Assembly (NCBI GenBank): GCA_942159475.1
Contig: OW804096.1
Coordinates: forward strand, 128,268,941 to 128,332,940
Length of the DNA: 64,000 bases
Reading direction: 5' to 3'
Source: Sthenelais limicola
Lineage: Eukaryota > Annelida > Polychaeta > Phyllodocida > Sigalionidae
In this document: one piece after another, positions 24,101 to 37,631 of the stretch
Layout of the letters: each line of letters starts with the position of its first letter
Position numbering within the stretch: position 1 is the stretch's first letter
Notes under the pieces: model-generated
Database searches by the model: none
The model's input: the letters and a program-made list of their open reading frames with translations, nothing else
What the model was told of the DNA's origin: nothing
Translations under genes and position numbers: made by a program

Positions 24101-27100
24101 AATATATCTAGGGAAGTTTGAGTGAGTTGGGCGCGCCAACTGTTGATAATCTAATAGTTTCTCGAGAGGTTGCGTCCAAATGAACACGCATCAGCAACTT
24201 AATGTCTCAGGCTTAGCGTCAGCCGAGAAACTTATTTGGGCCATAATTACTCGAGGTGTGAATAGGCCAAGTGATCAGACATGTCGCTAGTTGTCAATTT
24301 GTGACAGGTTGGGCTATCGCCGGCGTCATTTTGGCCAGCATTGGTTAGCATTTGAAGGTCGTTGTGTACACCCCGGAGACGCGAACCATCGGCCCCAATG
24401 GTGAGCGGTACAGGTGTTAATGGGACTTGATGCTAATGGACATTCTGCTGGACATAAGGTCACACAAGTGTGCAGGACAATGTGAATAAGCTAACAGCAG
24501 CTATTGCAAAATGGGCGAAGGGCAACATTTGGGGACCACCAATCTATTATAATCACCCGAATTCTAATCAGGCTTTTTATGTATGCTAATTGGCTATCGC
24601 AATGAGTGTGAATAAAAGGTGACTCCTGTAATTTATATCCCTTTACCCTCAACACTGATTCCTTTGTTATTAAACATAATACTGTAGCCAGGGGTACGAT
24701 TGTTTTACATGGATGCATGGATCGTGTTAGTAAAGAAAAATATTACAAATTGTGCAGCAAAATTATTTTCGCTGACATGCACAAGATTACAGATATCTTG
24801 ACTATTGTGCTTCCGTCAACGTATCCCCCATTGATTCCAAGTCCAGGCAGAGACAGTGCAGGTGAATATCTTACTGATATGTCAGAAGATTCGTGACAAT
24901 GACATGTTGGACTTACTTACGTATATGAATACCCTGAAGACATTTCCCCCCATCACAAGGATATATTTGTATAAACTGAATTTTATCGCTGTAGTATAGA
25001 TGTGGTTCATGGCGCTGGCCATTGTTGAATTCCAGCAGACCTTGAGACATCGCTATCATGTCAAGCCGACCGTCCTTTGTTCTATGTTGAATGCATCAAC
25101 CACATGGACATGATGGGAGGGATCCACGCTATCATGTCACCCTACCCAGATCGTGGCAAATAAAGTAAGATGCTACCGTCGACACGGAGGTCATGCAATC
25201 GTCCCCACTAGGCTCAGTGCCACATTAACCAGCTGCACAGTTAAACACCTATGGGGTCACACTATACTATTCATATGCGAGACAGGGCAGGCAAATTACC
25301 CTCCACGATGATGCCATGACAGATATAAAATCTTGCCAAGGAGGATATATCCAGGTCCAATTAAAGTACGAGTGTGGAGGCATATAGCGATTTATCATGA
25401 CCAAATACCACTAAGCAGTGGGATGGTATGAAGAAATTTATGATTTGCCCTAGCTGGAAATACAGTTCACCCGCAACAAAACATATTCACACTTGCATTC
25501 TTTGGCCCAGGGCAATTTGGGATCAACTGTAATTGGTAAATCTTCAAAAACCTATTATATCCGTGACAGGCGGAAATAGATCAGGCAAATTCCATTCTTA
25601 GGACACGGTATTCATGATATTATCAGCGAATGCCCGCAATATATATTAACAATGGGGAAAGTACGAGATGGCAATTAATTATAACCAAGCGTTTGTGGCA
25701 AGATCTGAATCCCCTTGTAGGCAAGGGTATAATGAGTGGAGGTCGGTTGGAGCACACTTGCCTGGTATCCACCATTTTGAATAACACTTTATTCCCTTGA
25801 GCGTTTATCATAATTAAAAAACATTCTTCCATTTTTCTTGCACTAAAGGTTAAGGTAAAAATTAAATCGACTTTCTCGCCTTGAAGAGTGTTCTTTTATT
25901 TGTCGCTCCTTGGATCAACGGTTCGCTGCAAAGATCAACTGCATCTGACCAGCAAGAATAGATCCCACAGGCTTTGCTGGATCCTACACATTCTTATCTG
26001 AGAATCTTGGCAGACTTCAAATATCAAGCGCAATCTGTTGGATTAGTTATAAAACTGCCCAAGCTCACCCCTGCAAAATGTAGTCTTGTGGTGTTAGCAC
26101 CAACTGACCCCAGGTGTAGCATAATTGTTCAGTCATTCGGCAGACGTCTTCAACCTTAGAGTTATAATCTACGATTTCCTTTCATTCACCAAACTTTACA
26201 CCACTTTATCCATATGTTACATGCAATTCCTCCAATAATGACATATGTTTATTCGTATCAAGAATGGAATGTGTAAAGAGAACCAAAAATAGGATTGAAT
26301 ATGATATTTGTGATAACTATAGATTAACATTTATCTTGGAAAATGTCCTAAACATTAAGTGCTATCACCTCATGATTTGACTCTGTAAACATGCGAACTT
26401 TGGGGGTAAATTGGGTACAAATATAACTGCGAGTGCGTGCACCCAGAAAGTACATGGATTAGAGAGCTATCCCTGGCATGTAGTAGTAGTAAATTGACAT
26501 GATATGCCAACGCTGAATAATAATTTAAACTGATTTGATGTCGCCGGATCAGTTCTTGGAACTTGGAGGCGCGTGGGAGAGAATGTTGTGGAGGCATAGG
26601 CGCACATACATGCAGGCATATTCGGAGTTCATAATCCAGGCGATAATGTGTGTTATTTCAACATGACCAGCTTGTCAGTACCGCTCCGACTACCTGGGGA
26701 GATAAGTCATCGTGTCTTGCATCTAGAATACCTCCAAAGGTTCATGCAAATATCAACCCGCAAAATCACTGACATTTGTTTAATTTGAGATTTCCTATGA
26801 TAGGAAAAACTTGGTTATCTTCCCAGGAATACTTTGCGAAAAATAAAAGTTTCACACGAGTTTAGAAATATAGGAGGGAAGTTTAAAATTCTAGGATCGC
26901 TATACGTCCAAACAATGGTTTTAGTACCTTTGGAGTATTGTAGGAAGGGGTAGTATAGACGACTGCCTTTGTTTATACATTCTGGGTCAGCATCTGGAGG
27001 CATTAGTGGTAGATCATTGTCCCCGGATGGGGTCCCGATCTGACACCGATTACAGAGCACCTGTATTAAGATCTAGCCACAGGTAGGCCTCGCCTTCTCC

Positions 27101-28300
27101 CATAATCACCATGAGGGATTCCACGTGAAACCACCTACTCGCGCTGAATAGGACCAGAATGTTTATCAATACATTTGCGCACCTTTCCTGGAGAACTCCC
27201 ATTCTATGACACAGAATACAAGCATTCTTCCATTGCCTAAGTATATGCGTCAAGACGGTGGAGGTATTGCAGATAACATGGCCAACACATGACTTGCTGA
27301 CTGATGCATATTTTTTATATGAAATCCCACCAGCGCTCATGGATTTTGCCTTTCATCACCTTTTGATTTTATATCATGTCTGAAGATCATATAAAAGTTA
27401 GTCCAAGGCAGGCTTTTTTTTTTACAGAATGGAATGGAATATGTATATATTCATGTTTAAAATCACAAGTATACTTTATTTATGTTTCAGGCACGCTCCA
27501 ATTACGCCCATGCCCTATGTCACATCATGGGCAGGTTTCACATGTTTTAATTTCCAACACCTTGTTGATTTTTATCAGAATGAACTCCAACATCATGTCT
27601 GACAATTGCCTTTTTCACAGCTTCTCCTAATGACGCCAACTGCAGCACATTTTCTATAACCTCTAGCTGTATAATTACATGGTAGGCCGGCACTGACATG
27701 GGTGGGAATTCGTGTTTATTCGTGATAAATATAATTAGTTCTTTGTCGCACAAACATTATAGCATATGCGTATATCCGGTTGACACGCGTTGGATGCACA
27801 TTAACATTATAACCATAGATATGACTGTTTGGTTTATTATGCCTCGACTGCACATATATAGAAAGGCATCTGCAGAGAAAGGGCAACGGCGTGTGAAGTC
27901 AAATGCTCTTGGTGGTTGGAACGTATTATGTTCTAAGACAGGCTTGCTTAAGTTACCTATCACACCTGGGGAAAACCATGATATGAATCATTTATAGAGG
28001 CAATGTGCGACAATTCTAAATATAAGTCCATTCTCCCAATAAACTTATTTAAACACAATGGACCATACATTTGTAATTCCCATTGCCGCGTGACAGGTCC
28101 TTGAAAAACAATAAGCATATTATTAATGTTGAGAATTGAACAGAGAACCCCCCCCCCCCTCCAAGAGTTGCATCTAATTGGCATCATCACACACATATTG
28201 TGTCTCCATTACGTATGTTAATCCCTACTCAGGCACATCATATACGCAAATAAGAGCCATTTTTATCTGTGGTGCTAATGCCTCATGGTTACTTTTTTGC
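21200..28300. other. Giant intron, block 21.2-28.3 kb
   Basis: This block is AT-rich non-coding DNA. I see only homopolymer runs (including C12 at 28148-28159), an octamer-type ATGCAAAT near 26744, and a slightly GC-richer stretch around 24.1-24.5 kb. No gene or intact repeat element is seen. Confidence 0.65.
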
Positions 28301-28379
28301 TTTTCATTTTCATGTCGGCCTCTCATGAAGATATCAGGCAGGTGTCGGCCGATGTAATGCGCTTAATGGATCCCACTAG

Positions 28380-29460
28380 TCGGAGTCGGGATCGAAAGGT
28401 GTCAACAAATGTATTAAAGCGCATGGGGCCGGATCGCTCTGCGGTGATGGATCATTAAGGCGCTCGGTCTTCTTGACGGATGATTGCCGATATAACGAGA
28501 TCGACGATGAAAAAAGACAGGCGCCGTCGGCTGCGCGGAGGTCTCAGATGGTCTTATAGTGCCGAGGTGTAAACATATTCATGAAGCGTCTCACGCGCCG
28601 CCACAGCGCATGCTCGTGGCCATCAGGAAAGAAAAAACTCGAGAGCGAACCAATGAGATGAGTAATGATATCAAGTCGATGACAAGGCTTATTAGCGTCA
28701 CATACACACGCATTCAAACTAAAGCTTCTGCCTCGGTTATGAGGGTGTGATTGTGTGGTTTTTGAGCCCAGGATAAATGGCCCGTGTAAACGCTGATAAT
28801 TTAATTTGTTGGCTTTTTTTTTCTCTCTGGATGATGTCTCTTTGTACCGGGCGGAATAATGGAGAAAACAAACCAAGCACTAACGTCTTATCCAGACGAC
28901 CCGAGCGAGGCCTCTGGAGGCACACTTGGACTAGGATGACATATGCCGGAAGGCCCCATTGAAATACATTAGGGCTCCGCGTTTGCACATTGCGTCCGAT
29001 TCCAATTCGAGGCAGTCGATCGCGCCTGCGCACAAGTGGAAGTTGAAATCCCACGTGGGCCACTTAAGTCACACGATCAGACGATCAATCCGCCCGTCTG
29101 GCTGAAGGGGTGGCCAAGGCAATTTTGGAGGCAAGCAGAGTGCCCAAATTACTTGACACCTCGCCGCTGTCTCTGCAGCTGAGCTGCACCTGAATTTTTC
29201 ATGACAAAATTGGGGGCATAAATCAGCATTAGCATCTCACGGCGTGTCTGTCCAGATCTGGTGCCGTCGGTCATTTAATACCAGGTAGGATTGTCTTTGC
29301 GCAGGGACAGAGTCCCGCAAAAAATACATAAAACTGTGAAGAGGGTGTGGGGACAGAGTGCCTCATCCGACGAGCTCTATTATGATATGCTCATCCCTGC
29401 ACGGCGCAGTGGGATTGGCCCCGCCCGTATGGGACTCGGGATGAACACCTGAAAGCGGAT
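28380..29460. promoter_or_regulatory. CpG-rich block within the intron, candidate promoter or enhancer
   Basis: CpG dinucleotides are dense here compared with the rest of the intron. For example, I count 20 in the 180 bp from 28441 to 28620, above the number expected from base composition. Within it, 29022-29033 reads GCGCCTGCGCAC, close to the NRF1 site, and 29050-29059 is CCCACGTGGG, a palindromic E-box of USF type. Both are typical of CpG-type promoters. No start codon, TATA box or coding exon follows on either strand, so a non-coding or alternative first exon, or an enhancer, is equally possible. Confidence 0.35.
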
Positions 29461-32400
29461 TGGATCAGCATAAACGTACAGCCTGGGAAGTTTAAACAGA
29501 TCCTGATATTTTCCACCTTCTTCCTCCTCCTGCTTTAAAGCCTGACAGTGACACTATAGGTCCTTGAGTACCCTCGCTCGTAACTATACGCTTAACCTAC
29601 AGAAATAAACATGTCAACCTAAACTAATGTCACATGCATTTGTGAAAACAACAAAGGAAATAAGGTTAAGACCAGAAAACTACTGACTGAACGACTCGAA
29701 AGTCAAATAACTCATAGTGAGACGTAAATCCGAGCGACTGTGAAAGTTATCCTCAATGATAACGAGAGGATCCATTTCCCATCTTTGTATTTGATAAAGT
29801 CTCATAAAAAGGGCCTAATATAATCACTGCTGTATAAACAAATGTCTCGTAAAAGAGACCTATGTTCGCTCGAGGCACAAGTATAGAGTAGAGATAATTA
29901 AAACTGGATTTATGGACATCAGTATAAATGGGTAAATCTCACTGCCTCACTATGTAAAAAGTCTTTTTTTCTACCTCAAGGCTCTTTTTGTAAACCAATC
30001 ACGTAAAGACCATATGTATGAAAAATAAGATCAAACAATATCATGGCCCTTGATTTATCTTATTCCCCCCTACTTTAATTACGTACACTTTGATGTCAGA
30101 GCACTGAATTCAATTCCTTCTTTGTACAGGGCCCAAATCAAAGATAAGGGTCAAAACAACTAGAGAATTCAACTGATTATCTCTATTCGCTGTGGCAATG
30201 TAGCGCAGATTCACCCTAAAATAACTAGGATCAATAAGGCTGGCAAGGCAGTGGCGACGAGAGTAGTGGACACGCGGGTCCCATGGCTTCTACCCTAATG
30301 ATTTATGCATGTGATACCAAACCACACAGCCATTCATTGAGAGAACTGAATTTTTCCACAGTGTATTGATAAAAACGTTTGGCAGACGCGATACTGATAC
30401 CTTTGTTTGAAGCAGCCAAAAGCTGAGGCTGAAGCGCCTTGACTATACTGTAAGTAGTATATGAAAGTTGGAATTGGGAGTTTGTCGCGGGCATTTAGAT
30501 ACGTACTGGCCTAGCGACGGGAATCGCCACTACAGTACTTACAGGCGGTCGATACAATTTGGTTAGGACTGAGCTAAATGTGAATAGTGCCCAAGTAATT
30601 AGGGCATCTGATAGATTGTATCCCCTGACATGTCCCCCAAGTCGCGTCTGGTGGAATGGCCAAGAGGAAATCAATGATTTTTGTCTTATTACAGCATTAA
30701 GTCCACTCATTGACCTAGACCGTGCTCACTAGCCTTGTTAGGCTTCACATGGGACAATTAGCCCCCATTTCATCCCCCTGGGTTTGACATGATAAATCTG
30801 TGCTCTATTACCTTAATAAGGTCACATCCCACCGTGAATATAAACGGCTGCCTTGATCAGCGTGTCCTTGGGTCACCCTAAGGTCATAATCACAATGAAC
30901 GTTACTCTTATACTGAATGATTCTCGACGATAAATTTAATTTTTGTAGCTCGAGTAGGAGCTGGTGAGGAGACCAGGGCTTAAGGAGAGAGAAGGACGCC
31001 TGACAAAGGCATAGGTCATATGGGACTGCAGGGTGCATAATAAGAATGAGGTCTTGGACCGAGCCTATACACAACCGGTCCTATCAAATGATGACATGCC
31101 ATGTAAGAGTAACCTATTCCCACCGCTGGCCCTGGAAATGGTCGCAATTGGCCTGATGATATGATTAACTCGAGGTGGGTGTTAGGAGCACTGCCCCTCG
31201 GGAACTCACCGCTAGGGCGATAACTTCGTGGAGACGCCCGCTCCCTGACAGAAAACGGCCTAACACCAATCATTGGAGAAATCAAAATTCTATGAAATTT
31301 TGTTTAGTGCCAGGCAATGGGCAACACAATTGCATTTGCCAGCCCAATAGGCCGTAATGGCATCAGGAATTGGATTGGAAATCGCAACGGTGTGAGCGGC
31401 TGATTGCTTGTGCAGAATGCTGAGTACGCAAATTGATCAAGTCTCACCACGGCAAATGTGGCGCCCCCTAAAGTGGCGCGTACTTTTTTGACCGGGAATG
31501 GAGCAAATTCTGTTAAATGAGGCTTAATACAAATAAATGTATGCCCGCTTGAGAGCAACTTGCCCTGCTGGTTGCCCGGGAAGGTGGGCCGGATGGGAAG
31601 TTGATAAGCTTAGCTCAGGGGTTTTCCTCTAATCCGCCTCCATACAATCCAAGAGGTTATTCTTCGAGTGTAAAGGTTGCTTCAGAGCGATTCCCCTCTT
31701 TTGGGGGCTGATCGCATTGAAGAGCGGCTCAAATGGCTGAAGTTGACGGGAGATGGAGAGATCTGTGCTTGACAAATAAAGCCAGGCGGTGATGGGCTGT
31801 GGCATGCACTGGGGATGCCCCCGGATCATCGGAGATTTGGGGGAAAGGGGGAGAAAATTTGATGGCGCGCTTCATCGCGTGATGGAGCAAGGCAAGGGGC
31901 GGCAGGGGGAGATACTCTCTGCATGGGCTCGAGCTGCTCCTTTAAGAAGATCGCCAGCATGAAATGCTCATGTCGGGTGTGTGCGACGACCATGTATCGT
32001 GGCGGTGTGCATTTCTCAGCTGAGTGAATGGGCGCTCTTAGGCAGACATCTGATCTCAAAAAGTCCGCCTGATTTCTTCGATGCTTGAGCGACCAGGGAC
32101 AAAATGGGCATGCTGATCTTTCAAACCACATGTGTATCATGGAATGGCGGCACGCTTTTTTATGTCCTTTGTTTCGCGCTCGAAATATTAATGCTTTGCA
32201 CATCATTAATTCAGATGTGTAAATTTCATGAATGCTCAAGCGCCTTTGAAATATTCGAAGAATGGCATTCTAGAAACCTTTGTATTTATATTTCCCATTA
32301 TAACAATGCCAATCTATATATAGGGTAAATCGATAGGGGCAAATACATGCTTACAGTTTATTAAAGGGCAGTGTATGAGAAGGGTCTTAGGAATGATACA

Positions 32401-35400
32401 AAGTGCTTCAAAAAGTGATTAATACCAGAAGTGCTTTCAGGTAATCAGATAGATTTGTAGCTGGGATCACAGGACACGCAAATAGATGGCATTTTATGTC
32501 TCTTAATAGAGGTCTGTGTGCGTGTTGGGGTCAGGACGATGGGTCTGTGGGTGGCATGCGTATTCTAAGACCATTTATGGATCTTGCCTCCTCCTTAAGG
32601 GGCCAAGCATCCAGCAGAGGCGATGAAATATGATGATGATCAGCCTGGGCCGCTGCGCGGATCGGCCAGATCCGATCAAAGCTAACAAATGATGTGACCA
32701 AATCCGGAGCGACTGCAAGTGGTGCAATATCAGCTGAAAGATTAAAGAGGGTTGCGACCCGAGCCCTATGCCAAACAGTATTAGCCGGGATCCTGGGTCG
32801 GGAAGGCCTTGTAAAGATTGTCTGTAACGGGTGGGTATCTGACCCTCGATGGACCCGTGTCTTTATATCACTCAAAAAGTCAAAGAGGTCTCAAGGATCC
32901 AAGGGGGAGCAATTGGATACTTTGACCCTTCTCTGGTAGGGATGCTCTCGCCCTGATATTAAGGTGTCAAAAACAGGCATTAGTAGAGGGTTTACGACTT
33001 CCATGCGTTTAATTATTCCTACGTAAATCTGCGGTAGGGTATGCCATGTGAGGCTATGGATGATAAAACATAACATCGAGCGTTTAGATGGTTATTTTAC
33101 GAGGAAGTGTTAAATATTCCAGGCGAACCGGGTGGGGAATAAAGAAGTCGATTGGCCGATATTGGGTCAGGAGAGGCAAGGTTCATTGAAAAACAGAACG
33201 TATGGTGAGTCTGGCGAAATGTCATCATGGTAAGGCCTTGTTGGCGGACTTATTGACGAGGCTAAAGTGTCCTGTATTCCAAAGGGAATTTTGGTATGCA
33301 ATGTGTATCAAGCCATTACATGATATGCTATGTTGAGCACATCATAATGCCGGGGGCTGGGGGCTTCTCTAAGTGGAATGGTGGGAACCATTAAGCTTGA
33401 GGACGGCTGAGTCATGATCAGCCTTCGCCACCTTATCGTCCGCTGGGATGGCACCAATATGCCCAATACCATGAAAACAAGCTGATCCAACAAGGCAAAT
33501 CCAATCATAGGGCTTAAGAGATGGGATGACCAGTCTGAGTTACCCTTAAAACGGGTCTTAGTCCAATGGAAGCCTCCTTAATAGTAGGATAAAGGGTACG
33601 CCGTGTTTCAGTCTGCAGGTTTAAAGTAATGTATTCGAAATGCTTTATTGATTATGTATACCAACCTCTAGCTATTCCTATACTCATAATTAGAATAACC
33701 GAAGTGGAGAGATGAGTGAGTGCGAAAGAAGGTGGTGAATATAAAATGTCGAGGAGCTAGGATTAAACAACACAGGATCATAAAACATTTAGCTAATAAT
33801 GTCAATGTTCTCTCTCGCATACACTCCGTGTTGCGTACGATTCGGTAACGCAGATGTTTTCAAGTGTTCTTATAGAAATATGTTGGGCGTTGATTATGAT
33901 TATTTTCCTCCTTATTATCTAATAACAACAGTCGTTCTCAACGCATGGATACTCGTCGATTCGTCCGAAATATTTTTGATAATGAATCCCATTAAGATAC
34001 AACTGAGCAAGGGTATAATTAGTTTCTATAATATTATGTGAACAGGACAATTCCTTTTATGTGGGACGTATTTGTACTATGCCAGCTTGCGCCAGCACGC
34101 TTAGCGTATGGTATTCCATTCAATAACCCATTGTTTTTGGACAACCGTCCACAAAGCTTTCATTATTCATCAAAATCCGATCACAACACAGTATCATTCA
34201 GTGCATTCATACATATTTAATAGAGGTTTGATAGTATGATTCGGCGCTGGCCGTTGGCATCTATGTGCTATAATTTACACCACACTGCTGAGCGCAAAAT
34301 ATACCAATCAAGGCTTCGATCGTTTTCATTAGACATCAGACACGGGATCAAGTATCACAATGGTCGCCGAGGCTCGTTAGGTAACACTACATCGATGGCA
34401 GGCGCGCATTTAATTATTCTGGCAAAAGTTGAGCATGAAAGTTTGATGCACATGTAATAATGGATTGTTGTGCTGACCACGGTTCGATCAGAGCGACATT
34501 AGGGGCGACATTAAAAACTATACTAGCGTGTATCGGATAGACATCACATGGCGGCGTCAAAGACATTAAAGAAAATTGCGGGAAATGACACGGTCAATAA
34601 TAACTGCGAACATTTGCCAATAAAATGCTGCAAAGAGATAAGAAATTCAGCCAAACCTTGTACCGACAGATGGCGGACGTAAAACCATGAACTTAGCACA
34701 CCTAGCGGTGGGGCAGGCTATAAAAGACTCACCTGTGGAAACAAAAAAGAAGAGAAGATGAACATTTTTTTCAATAGAAAGAAAAAACGGGACAAAAGGG
34801 TTAGTCAATAATGGCCGTTGACTAGGCAAGTGTCTATAAAGATTGATCCTGTGATTCACAAAGGTATATCGTGATAAGGGACGATCATGTGTAATCTGGG
34901 GTATTGATTGGATTGATCATTGCATTGAATCAAATTGAAAATAGCAGTTAAATACCACTACATAGGATTGCTCAATTATCAAAACACGGTGTACCCAATG
35001 CCCCGTACACAGGTATTTGGCAAAGGGGTCTAAGCAACAGCATGACATGCTTTGTTGCCATTAAGAGAGATGGAGCACCAGGTTTCGCTATCTTGGACAT
35101 CGATAGATATACATGTACACACAGATCTTATGGCTCTGTCTCCATATCACGTATTATAAAACCAAATACATGGCTGCCAAAAATCTCTAGGGTAGATATT
35201 ATGTCGAAAAACCATAGATCTATGCCAATATAAAGTAGAAAACCGGGATGGTCCAAAATATATATCGTCGTCGACACGAGGATAGTGTCTGCATTAAAGA
35301 TTGAAATGGTTACCTTCCCCATCAATACTCATTATCTTATAAAGTTGCATTATTCATGATAATTGAAATTTGGGATATCAAATCAATACTTTAACATGCA

Positions 35401-36150
35401 ACGGCTTAGACGAATTCAGCCGGGACAGTTTTCAATGAAGAAAGGCGCCTGGAAGGTAATAATACGCCTCGGCGAATTCAAAATGGGTGCAGTTTGATCT
35501 TGGAAAAAGGGGCCATAAAAATAGAACAGGATTCGATTGTAACCTCCATTAATTCTTCATCCAAAAAAGGAGTAATACTCAGAATGGATACATTATAAGT
35601 AACTGATTTGATAAATGATACACATGCAATTCCCCAAGTCTTTCTTTTAAATGGCCGTGAGGTATAACCGACGCTGTACAGCCCCAGGGGATTGATGTTG
35701 GGGGTCTATATTTCCTCCTGATTTCGGAGATTATATCCTTGATCCATCCTATACCAGAAACTGATTTGGTAAATATTACATATGAACTACAATTGATCTT
35801 ATTATAATGGAGATCTAATTGACGAGCCAACATTTTTATTGGCCAGAAAATCATTTAACAAGTAACGATGTACAGGTGACCGAGTCGAGGGATGTTACAT
35901 TTCTAACTGCACTTAAAAAATGCTCCAAAATAGCTACATGATATTCTTAGGTGGGCCCTTGCCCAGAACCGCAAATCACGTGCCAAGGATCCAACAATCA
36001 TTGAACAAAAAAGTGTCAATGAGCTATTTAAATGCAATGCATATAATTCATTTATGCTGTTCCGAAAACAGGACAGCGTTGGAGATCAAAGTTTATGAGA
36101 CAGACTGTAGAAGGTCTAAGAGGGTGGTTAGCATGTGTGCATGTGAAGTG
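29461..36150. other. Giant intron, block 29.5-36.1 kb
   Basis: This is non-coding DNA of mixed composition, with GC-richer islands at about 31.2-32.1 and 32.6-32.9 kb. It carries a CTCF-core sequence at 31458-31470. It also has two ATTGAT cores in tandem at about 34902-34918. No protein family is recognisable. Confidence 0.65.
31458..31470 (-). promoter_or_regulatory. CTCF-core-like 13-mer, minus orientation
   Basis: On the minus strand this reads TAGGGGGCGCCAC. It is identical to the 13-mer on the plus strand at 46196-46208. It matches the YAGRKGGCRS half of the CTCF consensus but lacks the CCAC prefix. Confidence 0.22.
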
Positions 36151-36159
36151 GAAGATAGA

Positions 36160-36195
36160 GGGTGGGTGGAGTGGGGGCTGGGGTGGGGTCGGGGG
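36160..36195 (+). other. G-quadruplex-capable tract
   Basis: Six runs of three or more G are separated by loops of one to six bases. This satisfies the usual G-quadruplex pattern on the plus strand, which is the strand opposite the ARID3 transcript. Confidence 0.6.
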
Positions 36196-37130
36196 AAGTG
36201 ATGGAGTTTCCGCTTCGGTATGGGCTAGACCTAGCAGAACGATAAGGTCAAACAACATAAATTTTAACTTAATTACTTGGTGCAGCAAGGCTCTAGAAAA
36301 CCACTTACATATTGAGATATATATCGTGCTGTAATGGAACCGCCCAACCATTCGCATCCTTCTAATACATTACAAGGCCGCTAAGGATGAGCTTTAATTA
36401 TAGCTGAATATTCCATGAATATTTCTTCATTTGACCGCGCTATGCAGCTCCTTTGCACAGTGCGATGTTAATGCACCGCCCATAACTGGTCATCGTGGAA
36501 TCAGGCAAACCGGAATGGATGTATATTCAGAGCGACTAATATCCCGCCGAGGCGTAATTATAATTCACCAATTAGTGCCAACACCTGAGAGAGGCATGGG
36601 TGTGGGACGGGAACCGTCGGCTGAATCAACCAATGCCACCCCATTAATTTACTGTGATGAACCCCGCACGTCCGATGGCTTGGACCTCGCATTCACCCAC
36701 CCGCCCTGCCCATTCCAATTAATAACGTTCCCTCTAAATTTTCATGAAATTTGGCCACTGTTGGTGTAGCCTTCAAGAGTGACCATGAAATATGGCGCAT
36801 GTTATTTGTCGCGGGGGACCAAGACGGCCATTTATGGCTCCCTGCGCGCACATCACCAAAAACCAAGCGCAATCTCTAGGGTCAATGCTTCACCCGGCTG
36901 GTAATTATAATTGTACACCGCGAGAACAGCACCCCGTCAAGTATCTAAGAATATTTACGCCATGAGATGCGTTCGTGAATTCCATGTTTTAAAAAACAAC
37001 AACTGGGCATTAGAAGAACAAAAAAAAATAGATCAAGATCCAAAGTTTCAGACTTGAGTTGAGCTTTCCTAGATCAAGTTGTCAGGATGTATTTTGTACA
37101 GTGGGAAATTAGAGGTGGGCGGTAATTCAG

Positions 37131-37199
37131 GAGGTGGATGGAGGAGGACGGAAGGGGAAGGGGGAAGGGAGGAGGGAAGGTGGGTGTGGGTGGGGGGCG
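37131..37199 (+). other. Purine-rich G tract
   Basis: The plus strand has about 70 bp of almost pure purine with many G3-G6 runs. It could form a triplex or quadruplex. The proline-rich frame on the opposite strand is a by-product of this composition. Confidence 0.6.
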
Positions 37200-37610
37200 A
37201 GCGATGGAAAACATCCGATGTCTCATTTTCACCTTTAGCCTCAGGTCAGAACAAGCTGACATGAACAGAGCATGCGCAATCAGATTACACGAAGTGATCC
37301 AAGCGGTAGGTGTCGCGAGGCGAGGGATCGTGGGCTAATGAAAACATCACCGGTCAAGGAGTTCGGGCAAGTGCCAATCTATTCGAGAGATCTCCCGTTT
37401 CCACTAAAGGTTGCGGTCGTCCGACCCCGTAACCCTAACGTCGTCCAATGAATCTTCACTGCTGACATTCACCAAGCCCTCGATTCAATTAGATTTTGAA
37501 CTTCAATGATTGAATGAACACGCATTGTGCATGACATAGGGAGAAAGTGGCATCCGGACAGGCCCTGGGCCAGCGTACCTGCCCCTTCCATCGAGCATGT
37601 CCCGCGGCTT

Positions 37611-37631
37611 ATACATCAAGACTTGATGTAT
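37611..37631. repeat. 21-nt palindrome (10+1+10)
   Basis: ATACATCAAG and CTTGATGTAT are exact reverse complements separated by one A. Confidence 0.6.

Noticed and set aside
28544..29063. Overlapping minus-strand frames in the CpG-rich block.
   Set aside because: High GC lowers stop density here. The peptides show no motif and no in-phase splice sites.
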